Positions 44,381 through 54,070 of a stretch of 64,000 nucleotides of DNA are shown here, one piece after another (positions within the stretch are counted from its first letter, which is position 1; the number at the start of each line of letters is the position of its first letter). The DNA is from PALSA-612 sp963776735 (GTDB lineage: Bacteria; Actinomycetota; Thermoleophilia; Gaiellales; Gaiellaceae): contig CAVZNV010000004.1 of NCBI GenBank assembly GCA_963776735.1, positions 25,671 to 89,670 of the forward strand, in the 5' to 3' direction. The translations under genes and the position numbers were made by a program. The notes beneath the pieces were generated by a model that saw only the letters and a program-made list of their open reading frames with translations, ran no database searches and had not been told where the DNA came from.

Positions 44381-45275
44381 ATGCAGGTGAGTACCGCTCG
44401 GCCGGTCGTCAGAGGTGCGCTCGTTCTCGCGGGCCTTGCCGCGCTTGCGGCCTCTCTCGCCTCAGTCGCCTCGGCGGCATCGACGACTCCGGAAGGACAC
44501 GATCCGCATCTCGACGATCCGCCACGACTCGATCTCGAGCGCGAACTGGGCCGGCTACGGCGTCACCGCGCTCCCGTTCGGTACGGCCAAGTCGTTCACG
44601 AACGTCGCCGGGACGTGGGTTCAGCCGGCAGTGACCTGCGCCGCCAATACTGCCCCCTCCTACTCGGCCTTCTGGGTCGGGCTCGGCGGCCTCACCGAGA
44701 ACTCGACGGCGCTCGAGCAGACCGGTACGGAGGCGAACTGTGCGGCCGACGGCACGGCGACCTATCGACGCGTGGTACGAGATCATCCCGGCGCCGCCCG
44801 TGCCGGTGAAGCTCACCGTTCGGCCCGGCGACACGATCGCCGCAGTCGTGACCATCAGCGGCAAGACGGTGAGGTTCCGCCTCCAGAACCTGACGCTGCA
44901 CACGGTCGTGAACAGGAAAGTGAAGATGAAGCGCGCCGGACCTGTCCTCGGCCGAGTGGATCGCCGAAGCGCCGTCCGCGTGCACCGACTCGAACCACTG
45001 CACGACGCTCCCGCTCGCGAACTTCGGCACCGTCGACTTCCTCGGCGCCGCGGCCACGGCCTCGAAGCACACCGGCCTGATCGCCGACTCGGCCTGGAAC
45101 CAGGACACGATCGAACTGGATGCAAGGCAGGGCAGCGGGCCGCTCGGCAACTTCGCCGGCGGCAACACGTCGGCGAGCGCGATCCCCTCGCCGCTGAGCA
45201 GCTTCGGCGGCTTCTCGGTCGCCTGGACGGCGACGCCGCCGACCCAGCCGCCGGACCCAGCCGCCGCCGCAGTAG
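44381..45275 (+). pseudogene. Secreted G1-family (eqolisin-like) peptidase, multiple frameshifts
   Basis: ATG 44381 opens a signal peptide (RPVVRGALVLAGLAALAASL). Pieces of a G1-type peptidase follow in successive frames: SSANWAGYGVTALPFGTAKS with GTWVQPAV, SAFWVGLGG and EQTGTEANC; then DAWYEIIPAPPVPVKLTV; then SSAEWIAEAPSACTDSNHC and LADSAWNQ-like end. Shifts lie near 44495-44535, 44766 and 44938, and probably 45254 (where the corrected stop is TAG 45273-45275; without it, 45328). Glutamic peptidases use a Gln/Glu pair, probably in VQP and QTGTE/WYE. Confidence 0.7.
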
Positions 45276-45324
45276 GTCGTCACCAAGCAGTAGTCGTCAC
45301 CAAACTGCGCTCGACCGAGTCCGC

Positions 45325-45354
45325 TTGACGCGCGTGGAACGGATGTTCCACAAT
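45325..45354 (+). promoter_or_regulatory. Promoter of the IclR-corrinoid operon
   Basis: TTGACG (45325-45330) and CACAAT (45349-45354) are separated by 18 bp, just upstream of the IclR ATG at 45363. The palindromic operator lies between the two boxes. The -10 match is only moderate. Confidence 0.45.
45334..45351. promoter_or_regulatory. IclR-type operator
   Basis: GTGGAAC, GGAT, GTTCCAC: perfect 7-bp inverted repeat with a 4-bp spacer. The TGGAAC/GTTCCA half-sites and location over the promoter of the IclR gene fit autoregulation by an IclR-family protein. Confidence 0.65.
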
Positions 45355-45362
45355 ATGGGCTC

Positions 45363-46072
45363 ATGGCGACCGAGGCGGGAACACAGGCGATCGACCGCGC
45401 GGCGCAGCTGCTCGTCCGCGTGGTCGAATCGCCTCAGCCGGTCGGCGTGAACGAGCTGGCGGAGCGCTCCGGCCTCCCGCGCAGCACCACCTCCCGGCTC
45501 GTCGGCGCGCTCGAGCGGCAGGGCCTGGTCCAGCGCCTCGGCGACCGCGGCCGCATCCGGCCCGGGCCCGTCCTGCTCCGCTTCGCGTCGCGCGACAGCG
45601 CAGCCACGCTCGTCGAGCTCGCCCAGCCGAGCCTTCACCGGCTCGCGGACGTGTCCGGCGAGACGATCAACCTCGCCGTCCCCGGGCCTGCAGGCGTCGA
45701 GCACCTGGCCCAGGAGGACACGGCGCACTTCGTCGGCGTCACCGACTGGGTCGGCCGCAGCGTCTCGTTCGAGCAGGCCGCGAACGGCAAGTGCTTCCTC
45801 GCCTTCGGCGGCGTCGCGCAGCTCACGCCCGAGCTGCGGCAGGTGCGCGCCCGCGGCTACGCGACGAGCATCGACGAGCTCGAGGTCGGCCTCACCGCGG
45901 TGGCCGCACCGGTGCTCGCGACCGACCGGACGGCCATCGCCGCGCTCTCCATCTCCGGGCCGACGGCCCGCCTGACCTCCGAGCGCATCGCGCAGCTCGC
46001 ACCGCTCCTCGTCGAGGAAGCCGGGGCCCTCGCCGCGCGGCTCGGCTACGCCAACGACGCAAGAGGAGCGGC

Positions 46073-46076
<4 letters not shown>
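45363..46076 (+). CDS. IclR-family transcriptional regulator
   Basis: A 237-residue protein: N-terminal winged helix (VGVNELAERSGLPRSTTSRLVGALERQGLV, about 27-56) and C-terminal effector domain (ATLVELAQPSLHRLADVSGETINLAV to the end). It is the first gene of the betaine-type methyltransferase operon and overlaps the corrinoid-protein gene by ATGA. The effector is probably a pathway substrate, not visible from sequence. Confidence 0.87.
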
Positions 46077-46734
<658 letters not shown>

Positions 46735-46738
<4 letters not shown>

Positions 46739-47085
46739 TGGGCCCGCTCACGCTCGTCGAGGCCGCGGTCAAGAAGCCTGTCTTCGGCTGCAAGCTCTGC
46801 GGCCAGTGCGTCCTGCACTCGACCGGGATGACCTGCCCGATGACGTGCCCGAAGCAGCTCCGCAACGGTCCCTGCGGCGGCGTGCGGCCGGACGGCCACT
46901 GCGAGGTCGTCCCCGAGATGCCGTGCGTCTGGGCGAAGGCGTACGACCGCTCGCTGCGGCTGCCATGGAAGGAAGAGCTGAACGAGCTGCGCCCGCCGGT
47001 CGACAACCGGCTTTGGCAGACGTCGTCCTGGCGCAACCTGGCGAGCGGCCGCGACAAGCAGACGCCGGCGGGGTGGCGTGTCTAG
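46735..47085 (+). CDS. MTHFR C-terminal-domain protein (MetV-like, Cys-rich)
   Basis: 116 residues. Cysteines in CKLCGQCVLHSTGMTCPMTCPKQLRNGPCGG match the zinc/Fe-S pattern of the methylene-H4folate reductase C-terminal domain (PF12225), often called MetV when separate. It starts with GTG 46735 or ATG 46738, overlapping the corrinoid gene, and overlaps metF by 8 nt. It probably forms a complex with MetF and may supply its electron path. Confidence 0.82.
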
Positions 47086-48016
47086 GTTCGAAGACCGGAT
47101 CCGGGCGGGCGAGTTCGTCGTCACCGCCGAGCTCCTGACCGTCGACTCCGGCGGGTTCGACGCCGTCCACGAGCGGTTCGCGCCCTACGAGGACTACGTC
47201 GACGCCGTCAACGCGACCGACAACACCGCCGCCCACGCGCACGCCTCGCCGCTCGCGGTCGCGATCGCGCTCAAGCAGCTCGGCATGGAGCCGGTGATGC
47301 AGCTCGTCTGCCGCGATCGCAACCGGCTCGCGCTCGAGGCCGACATCGTCGGCGCCGCGCTGCACGGGATCGAGAACATCTGCTGCCTGACGGGCGACGA
47401 CGTGACCGCCGGAGACGAGCCCGAGTCGCGCCGAGTGTTCGACCTCGACAGCCCGCAGCTCCTCGCCGTCGCGCGCGGGCTGGCCGAGGGCCGCTACCTG
47501 TCCGGCCGCGCGCTCGATCCGGCTCCGCACCTCTTCCTCGGCGCGGTCGAGAACCCCGCCGCGCCACCGCAGGAGTACCGGGTCGAGCGCGCCTGGAAGA
47601 AGGTCACCGCCGGCGCGCGGTTCCTGCAGCTGCAGATCGGCTTCGAGACCGCGCCGCTCGGGGAGTTCATGGGTCGCGCGGTGTCGACCGGGCTCGCCGC
47701 GGAAGCTGCGCTGATCCCGTCGATCTGCCTCGTCCGCACGCCGTCCGCACTTCGCTTCATCGACGAGAAAGTGCCCGGGATCACGGTGCCGCCCGGGCTG
47801 ATCGGCCGCGTCGAGAGCGCCGCAGATCCGGAGGAGGAGTGCTTCCAGGTCGGGCTCGGGTTGGCCCGCGAGGCCATGTCCCTGCCGGGCGTGGCCGGGC
47901 TCCACCTGATCAGCTTCCGCCGCGAGGCGGGCATCGCGAGGCTCTGTCGCGAGCTGGGAATCCCGACGCGAGCCGAGAGGGAGGCGAGTGGATACCGTCA
48001 TCCGGTCGCGGTCTAG
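47078..48016 (+). CDS. metF: Methylenetetrahydrofolate reductase
   Basis: A 312-residue TIM-barrel flavoprotein: VVTAELLTVDSGG near the N-terminus, DYVDAVNATDNTAAHAHAS, NICCLTGDD (FAD/folate region), GARFLQLQIGFE and LPGVAGLHLISFRRE. In this operon it may run in the oxidative direction (methyl-H4folate to methylene-H4folate), because methyl groups enter from the corrinoid protein. GTG start; the 3' end overlaps the next gene by 29 nt. Confidence 0.85.
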   Translation: MSRFEDRIRAGEFVVTAELLTVDSGGFDAVHERFAPYEDYVDAVNATDNTAAHAHASPLAVAIALKQLGMEPVMQLVCRDRNRLALEADIVGAALHGIENICCLTGDDVTAGDEPESRRVFDLDSPQLLAVARGLAEGRYLSGRALDPAPHLFLGAVENPAAPPQEYRVERAWKKVTAGARFLQLQIGFETAPLGEFMGRAVSTGLAAEAALIPSICLVRTPSALRFIDEKVPGITVPPGLIGRVESAADPEEECFQVGLGLAREAMSLPGVAGLHLISFRREAGIARLCRELGIPTRAEREASGYRHPVAV

Positions 48017-48851
48017 GGAGCTCGTCATCGGACCCGGGCAGCCGTTCTGCGTCATCGGCGAGCGGATCAACCCGACCGGCCGCAAGGCGTTCCAGGCCCA
48101 GCTCCAGGCGGGTGACCTCTCGCAGCTCGAGATCGACGTGGCCGAGCAGGTCGCGGGCGGCGCCGACGCGCTCGACGTCAACGTCGGCGATCCGCTGGCG
48201 GACGAGGTCGGCCTGATGCGCGAGGCAGTGCAGCGCGTGCAGGAGCTGACCGACCTGCCGATCGTGATCGACTCGTCGATCATCGAGGCACTCGAAGCCG
48301 GGCTCTCGGTCTACGAGGGCAAGGCGCTCGTCAACTCGGTCACCGGCGAGGACGAGCGGCTGGAGGCGATCCTGCCGATCGTCGCGCGGCACGGCGCGGC
48401 GGTGATCGCGCTCGCGAACGACGACGAGATCCCGATGGAGCCGCAGCGGCGCCTCGAGGTGGCGAGGAAGATCGTCTCCGCCGCAGGCGACCACGGCATC
48501 CCGCCCGAGGACGTCGTCATCGACCCGCTGGCCATGCCCGTCGGAGCCGAGCCGCGTGCGGTCACGCTCTTCCTCGAGACGGTGCGGCTCCTCCGGGACG
48601 AGCTCGGCGTCAACACGACCTGCGGCGCCTCGAACACGTCCTTCGGGCTCCCCGGCCGGCACACGCTCGGCGCCGCCTTCCTCGCCGTCGCTCAGAGCCA
48701 CGGCCTGACGAGCGCGATCATGGACGCGCGCAACGAGCAGACCGTCGAAGCCGTGCGCGCGACCGACTTCCTGCTCGGCCGCGACGAGTGGGGCGCGCGC
48801 TGGATCGCGAACTACCGCGCCAAACTGGCGGCGGCGGAGGCCGCGGGATGA
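47988..48851 (+). CDS. Methyl-H4folate:corrinoid methyltransferase (MtgA/AcsE-like)
   Basis: A 287-residue pterin-binding TIM barrel: VIGERINPTGRKAFQAQL (21-38), ADALDVNVGDPLADE, PIVIDSSIIEALEAGL, TTCGASNTSFGLPGR. This is the methyltransferase class (MtgA, AcsE) that moves methyl between a corrinoid protein and H4folate; it lacks the extra domains of MetH. It closes the corrinoid-to-folate step in the operon. GTG start; ATGA overlap with the activase gene. Confidence 0.86.
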   Translation: MDTVIRSRSRELVIGPGQPFCVIGERINPTGRKAFQAQLQAGDLSQLEIDVAEQVAGGADALDVNVGDPLADEVGLMREAVQRVQELTDLPIVIDSSIIEALEAGLSVYEGKALVNSVTGEDERLEAILPIVARHGAAVIALANDDEIPMEPQRRLEVARKIVSAAGDHGIPPEDVVIDPLAMPVGAEPRAVTLFLETVRLLRDELGVNTTCGASNTSFGLPGRHTLGAAFLAVAQSHGLTSAIMDARNEQTVEAVRATDFLLGRDEWGARWIANYRAKLAAAEAAG

Positions 48852-50677
48852 CCGTGACCGAGCCCGTGGTCGAGCTGCACCCGGATCGCGTCCGCCTGAC
48901 GTTCGAGCAGGCCGACGGCCAGGTGAAGGAGACGCGCGTCCCGGCCGGGACGACGCTCTTCGACGCCGGGAGCTGGAACGGCGTCGCGATCGACTCGACC
49001 TGCGGCGGGCACGGCACCTGCAAGAAGTGCAAGGTGCGCGTCGCCTCGGGCTCCGTGCCGGTCTCGTCGGTCGATCCGCGGGCGTTCTCGGCCGAGGAGT
49101 TGAAAGCCGGCTGGCGGCTCGCGTGCCGCGCCGAGGCACGCTCGGACACGGTCGTCGAGGTGCCGCCGCTGCAGACGCGGCCGAAGGCGGCGCTCGCGGG
49201 CGTCGGTCGGCACGTGATCCTCCGGCCGGCCGTCCAGAAGCGCTACCTCGAGCTGTCCGAGCCGACGATGGAGGACCAGACGCCCGACCTCGAGCGCGTG
49301 TTCGCGGCGATGGACGACGTCGAGCTGACCGCTCCGCTCGGCCTGCTGCGCGACCTCGGCCGCACGCTGCGCGACGCCGACTGGAAGGTGACCGCCGTCC
49401 TCTGCGACGACGTGCTGATCGACGTCGAGCCCGGCGACACGACCGCGCGCCGTTTCGCGCTCGCCTTCGACCTCGGCACGACGACTGTCGTCGCGAACCT
49501 GCTCGACCTCGAGACCGGCCAGCCCGCGGCCGTGCGCTCGATGCTGAACAAGCAGCAGCCGTTCGGCGCCGACGTGATCACGCGGATCTCGACGATCATG
49601 ATGGACCCCGAGGCGCTCGGTCGCCTCCGCGCGCACGCGCACGACACGCTCACCGAGCTGACCGCCGAGGTGTGCGAGGAGGCCGGTGTCGAGCCGCGCG
49701 AGATCTACGAGGTGGTCGTCACCGGCAACGTGACGATGATCCAGATCGCGCTCGCGATCGACCCGGAGCCGCTGTCGATGGCGCCGTTCACGATCGTCGC
49801 GCAGACGATGCCGGCCGCGACCGCCGCCGATTTCGGGCTCGACGTCCACCCGCGCGCGCCGGCCGTCCTCTTCCCTGCGCTCGGCGCCTACGTCGGCCCG
49901 GACATCGTCGCCGGCGTGCTCGCGACCGGGCTGACGCTCGACCGGCGGCTGCGGCTGTTCATCGACGTGGGCACAAACTCGGAGATCGTGCTCGGCTCCT
50001 CCGAGCGGGCCCTCGCGACGGCCGCACCGGCCGGGCCTGCGTTCGAGGCGGCTCAGATCCGTTGCGGCATGCGCGCCGCCGACGGCGCGATCGAGGGCGT
50101 GAAGATCCGAGGCGGCGAGGTCGGGCTGACGGTGATCGGCGACGTCGAGCCGGTCGGCATCTGCGGCTCGGGGCTCGTGGACGCGGTCGCCGAGCTCGTC
50201 GCCGCCGGCCTGCTCGACAGGAGCGGCAAGTTCGTCCCGGTCGACGGGCCCCTCGCGGAGCGGATGGGCAAGATCGGCGAGGAGAACGTCTTCTACCTCC
50301 ACGGCGACGTCTTCCTGTCGCAGCGCGACGTGCGCGAGTTGCAGTTCGCGAAGGCGTCGATCGCGACCGGCTGGACGATTCTCTGCCGCGACTTCGGGAT
50401 CGAGCCGTCCGAGATCCAGCAGGTGCTGCTCGCCGGCTCGTTCGGCTCCTACCTGTCTGCCGCGAGCGCCGTCCGCATCGGCCTCGTCCCCAAGCTGGCG
50501 CTGCCGCGGATCGTCTCGGCCGGGAACGTCGCGGGCGAAGGCGCGAAGATCGTCGCGCTGTCCGTGACCGAGCGGCACGCGGCCCGCGCCGTGCTGGACG
50601 AGGTCGACTACGTCGAGCTCTCCGGGCGCGCCGACTTCAACGACCTGTTCATCGACCAGCTCGCGTTTCCGGCATGA
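48848..50677 (+). CDS. Corrinoid-activating ATPase with N-terminal ferredoxin (RACo-like)
   Basis: A 609-residue protein. N-terminal 2Fe-2S domain with Cys52, Cys58, Cys61 and Cys93 (STCGGHGTCKKC). The C-terminal ASKHA ATPase region has FDLGTTTVVANLLDLETG and FIDVGTNSEIVLG. Members reduce inactive Co(II) back to Co(I) at the cost of ATP. DUF4445-type. It should reactivate the corrinoid protein encoded 2.8 kb upstream. Confidence 0.88.
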   Translation: MTVTEPVVELHPDRVRLTFEQADGQVKETRVPAGTTLFDAGSWNGVAIDSTCGGHGTCKKCKVRVASGSVPVSSVDPRAFSAEELKAGWRLACRAEARSDTVVEVPPLQTRPKAALAGVGRHVILRPAVQKRYLELSEPTMEDQTPDLERVFAAMDDVELTAPLGLLRDLGRTLRDADWKVTAVLCDDVLIDVEPGDTTARRFALAFDLGTTTVVANLLDLETGQPAAVRSMLNKQQPFGADVITRISTIMMDPEALGRLRAHAHDTLTELTAEVCEEAGVEPREIYEVVVTGNVTMIQIALAIDPEPLSMAPFTIVAQTMPAATAADFGLDVHPRAPAVLFPALGAYVGPDIVAGVLATGLTLDRRLRLFIDVGTNSEIVLGSSERALATAAPAGPAFEAAQIRCGMRAADGAIEGVKIRGGEVGLTVIGDVEPVGICGSGLVDAVAELVAAGLLDRSGKFVPVDGPLAERMGKIGEENVFYLHGDVFLSQRDVRELQFAKASIATGWTILCRDFGIEPSEIQQVLLAGSFGSYLSAASAVRIGLVPKLALPRIVSAGNVAGEGAKIVALSVTERHAARAVLDEVDYVELSGRADFNDLFIDQLAFPA

Positions 50678-51204
50678 CGAGGACCGTCGTCGCCTGCGGG
50701 GCGCTCGCGCTCCAGATCGGCCGGATCGCCAAGCGGCGCGGCTGGGATCTCGACGTCCGTCCCGTCCCGCCGGAGCTGCACAACCGGCCCGAGCGGATCC
50801 GCGCTGCCGTCGAGGACGCCGCCGGCGGAGACGACGTGATCGTCGCCTACGCGCACTGCGGTGCCGACCTCGACGGCTTCCGCCGCTTCGAGGGCGCCGA
50901 CTGCTACGAGGTCTACGGCGCACGCCACGAGCCCGGCGTCTTCTTCCTCACCGACTTCCTCGTCCGCTCGTTCGACCGCGTCGTCGTCCGCTCGCTCGGC
51001 CTCGACCGGCACCCCGAACTGCGCGACGACTATTTCCGCCACTACACCCGCGTCTGCTGGCTCGCCCAGCGCCCGACCCCCGACCTGCGAGCCCGTGCCG
51101 AGGCGGCCGCCGCCACGCTCGGCCTTCCGCTCGAAGTGCGCGAGGTCGGCGACTCCGGGCTCGAGCAGGCCCTCGAACGGCTCCTGGAGGAGGCCCCGTG
51201 CTGA
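50674..51204 (+). CDS. DUF1638 family protein
   Basis: A 176-residue protein of unknown function. DUF1638 proteins commonly lie in methylamine/betaine methyltransferase operons of anaerobes and actinobacteria, as here. Conserved features visible: VVACGALALQIGRIAKRRG, IVAYAHCGADLDGFR and YTRVCWLAQRPTPDL, with three cysteines in all. ATGA overlap with the activase; a 7-nt overlap with the MttB homologue. Confidence 0.82.
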   Translation: MTRTVVACGALALQIGRIAKRRGWDLDVRPVPPELHNRPERIRAAVEDAAGGDDVIVAYAHCGADLDGFRRFEGADCYEVYGARHEPGVFFLTDFLVRSFDRVVVRSLGLDRHPELRDDYFRHYTRVCWLAQRPTPDLRARAEAAAATLGLPLEVREVGDSGLEQALERLLEEAPC

Positions 51205-52634
51205 TCAACCGCATGCCCCGGTACGAGATCCTGTCCGAGGAGGCCGTGGCCGTCCTGGACAAGGGCTGGCGCCGCATCGTGTCCGAGCTCGGGATCGAGT
51301 TCCTCCACGACGACGCGCTCGACGCGTTCCGCAAGGCGGGCATGGCCGTCGAGGACAACAACGTGAAGCTCGACCCCGACTTCGTGCTCGAGCAGGTCGC
51401 AAAGGCGCCGCGCGAGTTCGACCTCCAGGCTCGCAACCCCGATCGGAGCGTCCACATCGGCGGCGACCACATGGTCTTCTCGCCGGTCTACGGCTGTCCG
51501 TTCATCCGCGACGGCCTCGAACGACGCGACGCGACGCTGGCCGACTTCCAGAACCTGGCCCGGCTGGCGCAGGCGTTCCCGCAGCTCGACTCCGTCGGCG
51601 GGACGATCTGCGAGCCGAACGACGTGCCGCTCGACTCGCGCCATCTGGACATGGTCTTCAACCTCATGACCCTCTCGGACAAGCCGTTCATGGGCTCGGT
51701 CACGTCGGGCCCGAACGCGGCGGACACGATCGCGATGGCCGAGATGGTCTTCGGCCGCGAGTCGATGGAGGAGACGCCGGTCGTGATCTCGCTGATCAAC
51801 GTCAACTCGCCGCTCCGCTACGACGACCGCATGCTCGCCGCGCTGCTCGAGTACGCGCGGGCGAACCAGCCGACGATCGTGACGCCGTTCCTGCTCATGG
51901 GAGCCATGTCCCCGGTGAGCGTGCCTTCGGCGCTCACGCAACAGCTCGCCGAGGCGCTCGCCGGCATCGCGCTCGTCCAGCTGATCCGGCCGGGCTGCCC
52001 GGTCGTCTTCGGCTCCTTCCTGTCCAACACGGACATGCAGTCGGGCTCGCCGAGCTTCGGCACGCCCGAGTCGGCGATCGGACTGCTCTGCACAGGCCAG
52101 ATGGCGCGGCACTTCGGCTTGCCGTGGCGCTCCGGTGGCGGTCTGACGTCGAGCCAGGCCGTGGACGCCCAGGCGTCCTACGAGGCGATGATGACGATGC
52201 TGCCGACGATGCTCGCCGGGGCGAACTACGTCATGCACGCCGCCGGCTGGCTCGAATCCGGGCTCGTGTCGTGCTTCGAGAAGTTCATCGTGGACATCGA
52301 GATCCTGCGCATGCTCGAGGTCGAGTTCACGCCGCTCGAGATCGACGAGGACGCGCTCGCGTTCTCGGCACACGAGGAGGTCGGCGCAGGCGGGCATTTC
52401 CTCGGCGCCGTCCACACACTGGAGCGCTTCCGCGAGTGCTTCTACCGGCCGCTGCTCTCGTCGACCGCGAACTACGAGCGCTGGCAGCGCGACGGCGGCA
52501 AGGACGCGGCCGCGCGGGCGACGGACATCTACAAGCGGACGCTCGAGGAGTACGAGGAGCCGACAATGGACGCTGACCTGCGCGGCGAACTAAAGGCGTA
52601 CGTCGACCGGCGCCGCAAGGAGCTCGGAGACTGA
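51198..52634 (+). CDS. Non-pyrrolysine MttB-family methyltransferase (glycine betaine:corrinoid type)
   Basis: A 478-residue MttB-superfamily TIM barrel. No in-frame TAG interrupts it, so it belongs to the non-pyrrolysine branch whose characterised members (MtgB and relatives) demethylate glycine betaine or related quaternary amines. GSVTSGPNAADTIAMAE, LRYDDRMLAALLEYARANQP and SWGGLTSSQ-like SGGGLTSSQAVDAQASYEAM are typical. GTG start. It would pass a methyl group to the corrinoid protein of this operon, giving dimethylglycine if betaine is the substrate. Confidence 0.86.
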   Translation: MLINRMPRYEILSEEAVAVLDKGWRRIVSELGIEFLHDDALDAFRKAGMAVEDNNVKLDPDFVLEQVAKAPREFDLQARNPDRSVHIGGDHMVFSPVYGCPFIRDGLERRDATLADFQNLARLAQAFPQLDSVGGTICEPNDVPLDSRHLDMVFNLMTLSDKPFMGSVTSGPNAADTIAMAEMVFGRESMEETPVVISLINVNSPLRYDDRMLAALLEYARANQPTIVTPFLLMGAMSPVSVPSALTQQLAEALAGIALVQLIRPGCPVVFGSFLSNTDMQSGSPSFGTPESAIGLLCTGQMARHFGLPWRSGGGLTSSQAVDAQASYEAMMTMLPTMLAGANYVMHAAGWLESGLVSCFEKFIVDIEILRMLEVEFTPLEIDEDALAFSAHEEVGAGGHFLGAVHTLERFRECFYRPLLSSTANYERWQRDGGKDAAARATDIYKRTLEEYEEPTMDADLRGELKAYVDRRRKELGD

Positions 52635-52648
52635 CCGCGACGCGGCAG

Positions 52649-54070
52649 ATGTTCGTCGACGGCGCCTGGGCCGACGCGGCGTCGGGCGCGACGTTCACGG
52701 CCGAGAGCCCGGCCACGGGCGAGCCGATCGCCGAGGTCGCCGAGGGCGGTCGCGAGGACGCGCAGCGCGCGATCGAGGCGGCGAACCGCGCAGCCGACGG
52801 CTGGGCGCGGCTGACGGCGTTCGATCGCGCGGAGAAGATGCATGCCGTCGCCGACGCGATCGAGCATCGGCGGGACGAGCTCGCGCACACGCTCACGCTC
52901 GACCAGGGCAAGCCGATCTCCGAGTCGCGCGACGAGGTCGAGGAACTGCTCGTCTACTGGCGGATGGCCGCCGAGGACGCCAAGCGGCTGGAGGGACGGC
53001 TGCCGAACTCGTTCTCGCCGGGGAAGCGCGTGCTGCTCGTGCGGCGCCCGCGCGGCGTCGTGGGCGTGATCACGCCGTGGAACTGGCCGTACACCATGCC
53101 GGCCGAGCTGATCGCGCCCGCGCTCGCGTGCGGGAACACGGTCGTCTGGACGCCGGCGGCGACGACCTCGGTCGCCGGGGTCGCGCTGGCGGAGTGCATC
53201 GTCGAGGCCGACCTGCCGGCGGGAGTGTTCAACCTCGTCACCGGCCCGGGACGGGTCCTCGGCGACGAGATCGCGCGGAACCCGGGCACGCACGGGATCG
53301 GCTTCATCGGCTCGACCGAGACCGGGCGCAAGGTCGCCGAGGCGGGAGCCGGCAAGGCGCTCGTGCTCGAGCTCGGCGGCAACGGGCCGGTGGTCGTGAT
53401 GGAGGATGCCGACCTGGACGCGGCCGCCGAGGCCGCCGTCACCGCGTGCTTCCTCTGCGCCGGCCAGAGCTGTACCGCCGGCGAGCGGCTGCTCGTCCAC
53501 CGCGACGTGCGCGAGGAGTTCGTCGCCAGGCTGGCGCGGCTCGTCACCGAGCGCGTGGTGCTCGGCGACCCGTTCGCGGAGTCGACGACGATGGGGCCGC
53601 TGAACAACGAGCCGACCGCCGAGAAGATGGACGAGCACGTCGCCGACGCGCTCGACCGCGGCGCGTCTCTCGTCGCCGGCGGATCGCGCGCCAGCGGCTT
53701 CCCGACCGGGCTCTACTGGCAGCCGACGATCCTCGACGGCGTGCCGGCCGGCGCCCTCGTCGCCACCGAGGAGACGTTCGGGCCCGTCGCGCCGGTGGTC
53801 GAGATCGGCTCGCTGGACGAGGCGGTCGAGCTCGCGAACGCCTCGCCGTACGGCCTGCTGGCCGCGATCTTCACTGGCGATCTCCGGCGCGGGCTCGAGT
53901 TCGCCGACCGCGTCAAGACCGGCTGGGTGAACGTCAACGAGTCGTCGAACTACTGGGAGAGCCATCTCCCGTTCGGCGGCCGGTCGGGCACGGCAAGCGG
54001 CATCGGCCGCGTCGGCGGCACGGCGCCGATGGAGGCCTTCACCGAACTGCAGACCGTCGTCGTCTCGTGA
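52649..54070 (+). CDS. Aldehyde dehydrogenase (betaine-aldehyde type)
   Basis: A 473-residue NAD(P)-dependent ALDH: ITPWNWPYTMPAELIAPALA, ELGGNGPVVV with the general-base Glu, and CAGQSCTAGERLLVH with the catalytic Cys. Next to a choline-dehydrogenase-like GMC gene (GTGA overlap), conversion of betaine aldehyde to betaine is the likely reaction, although ALDH specificity cannot be read from sequence. ATG 14 nt after the MttB stop. Confidence 0.84.
   Translation: MFVDGAWADAASGATFTAESPATGEPIAEVAEGGREDAQRAIEAANRAADGWARLTAFDRAEKMHAVADAIEHRRDELAHTLTLDQGKPISESRDEVEELLVYWRMAAEDAKRLEGRLPNSFSPGKRVLLVRRPRGVVGVITPWNWPYTMPAELIAPALACGNTVVWTPAATTSVAGVALAECIVEADLPAGVFNLVTGPGRVLGDEIARNPGTHGIGFIGSTETGRKVAEAGAGKALVLELGGNGPVVVMEDADLDAAAEAAVTACFLCAGQSCTAGERLLVHRDVREEFVARLARLVTERVVLGDPFAESTTMGPLNNEPTAEKMDEHVADALDRGASLVAGGSRASGFPTGLYWQPTILDGVPAGALVATEETFGPVAPVVEIGSLDEAVELANASPYGLLAAIFTGDLRRGLEFADRVKTGWVNVNESSNYWESHLPFGGRSGTASGIGRVGGTAPMEAFTELQTVVVS

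Noticed and set aside
41006..45275. Programmed ribosomal frameshifting in etfA, the DgcB-like gene or the peptidase
   Set aside because: There are too many shifts, at GC-rich sites without slippery sequences, and none is known in these families. Indels fit better.
48812..50923. A 703-codon minus-strand open frame opposite the activase gene
   Set aside because: It is Arg-rich without motifs, and the plus-strand gene has an intact ferredoxin and ATPase domain.
51198..52634. Pyrrolysine in the MttB homologue
   Set aside because: The gene has no in-frame TAG, so it belongs to the non-pyrrolysine branch.
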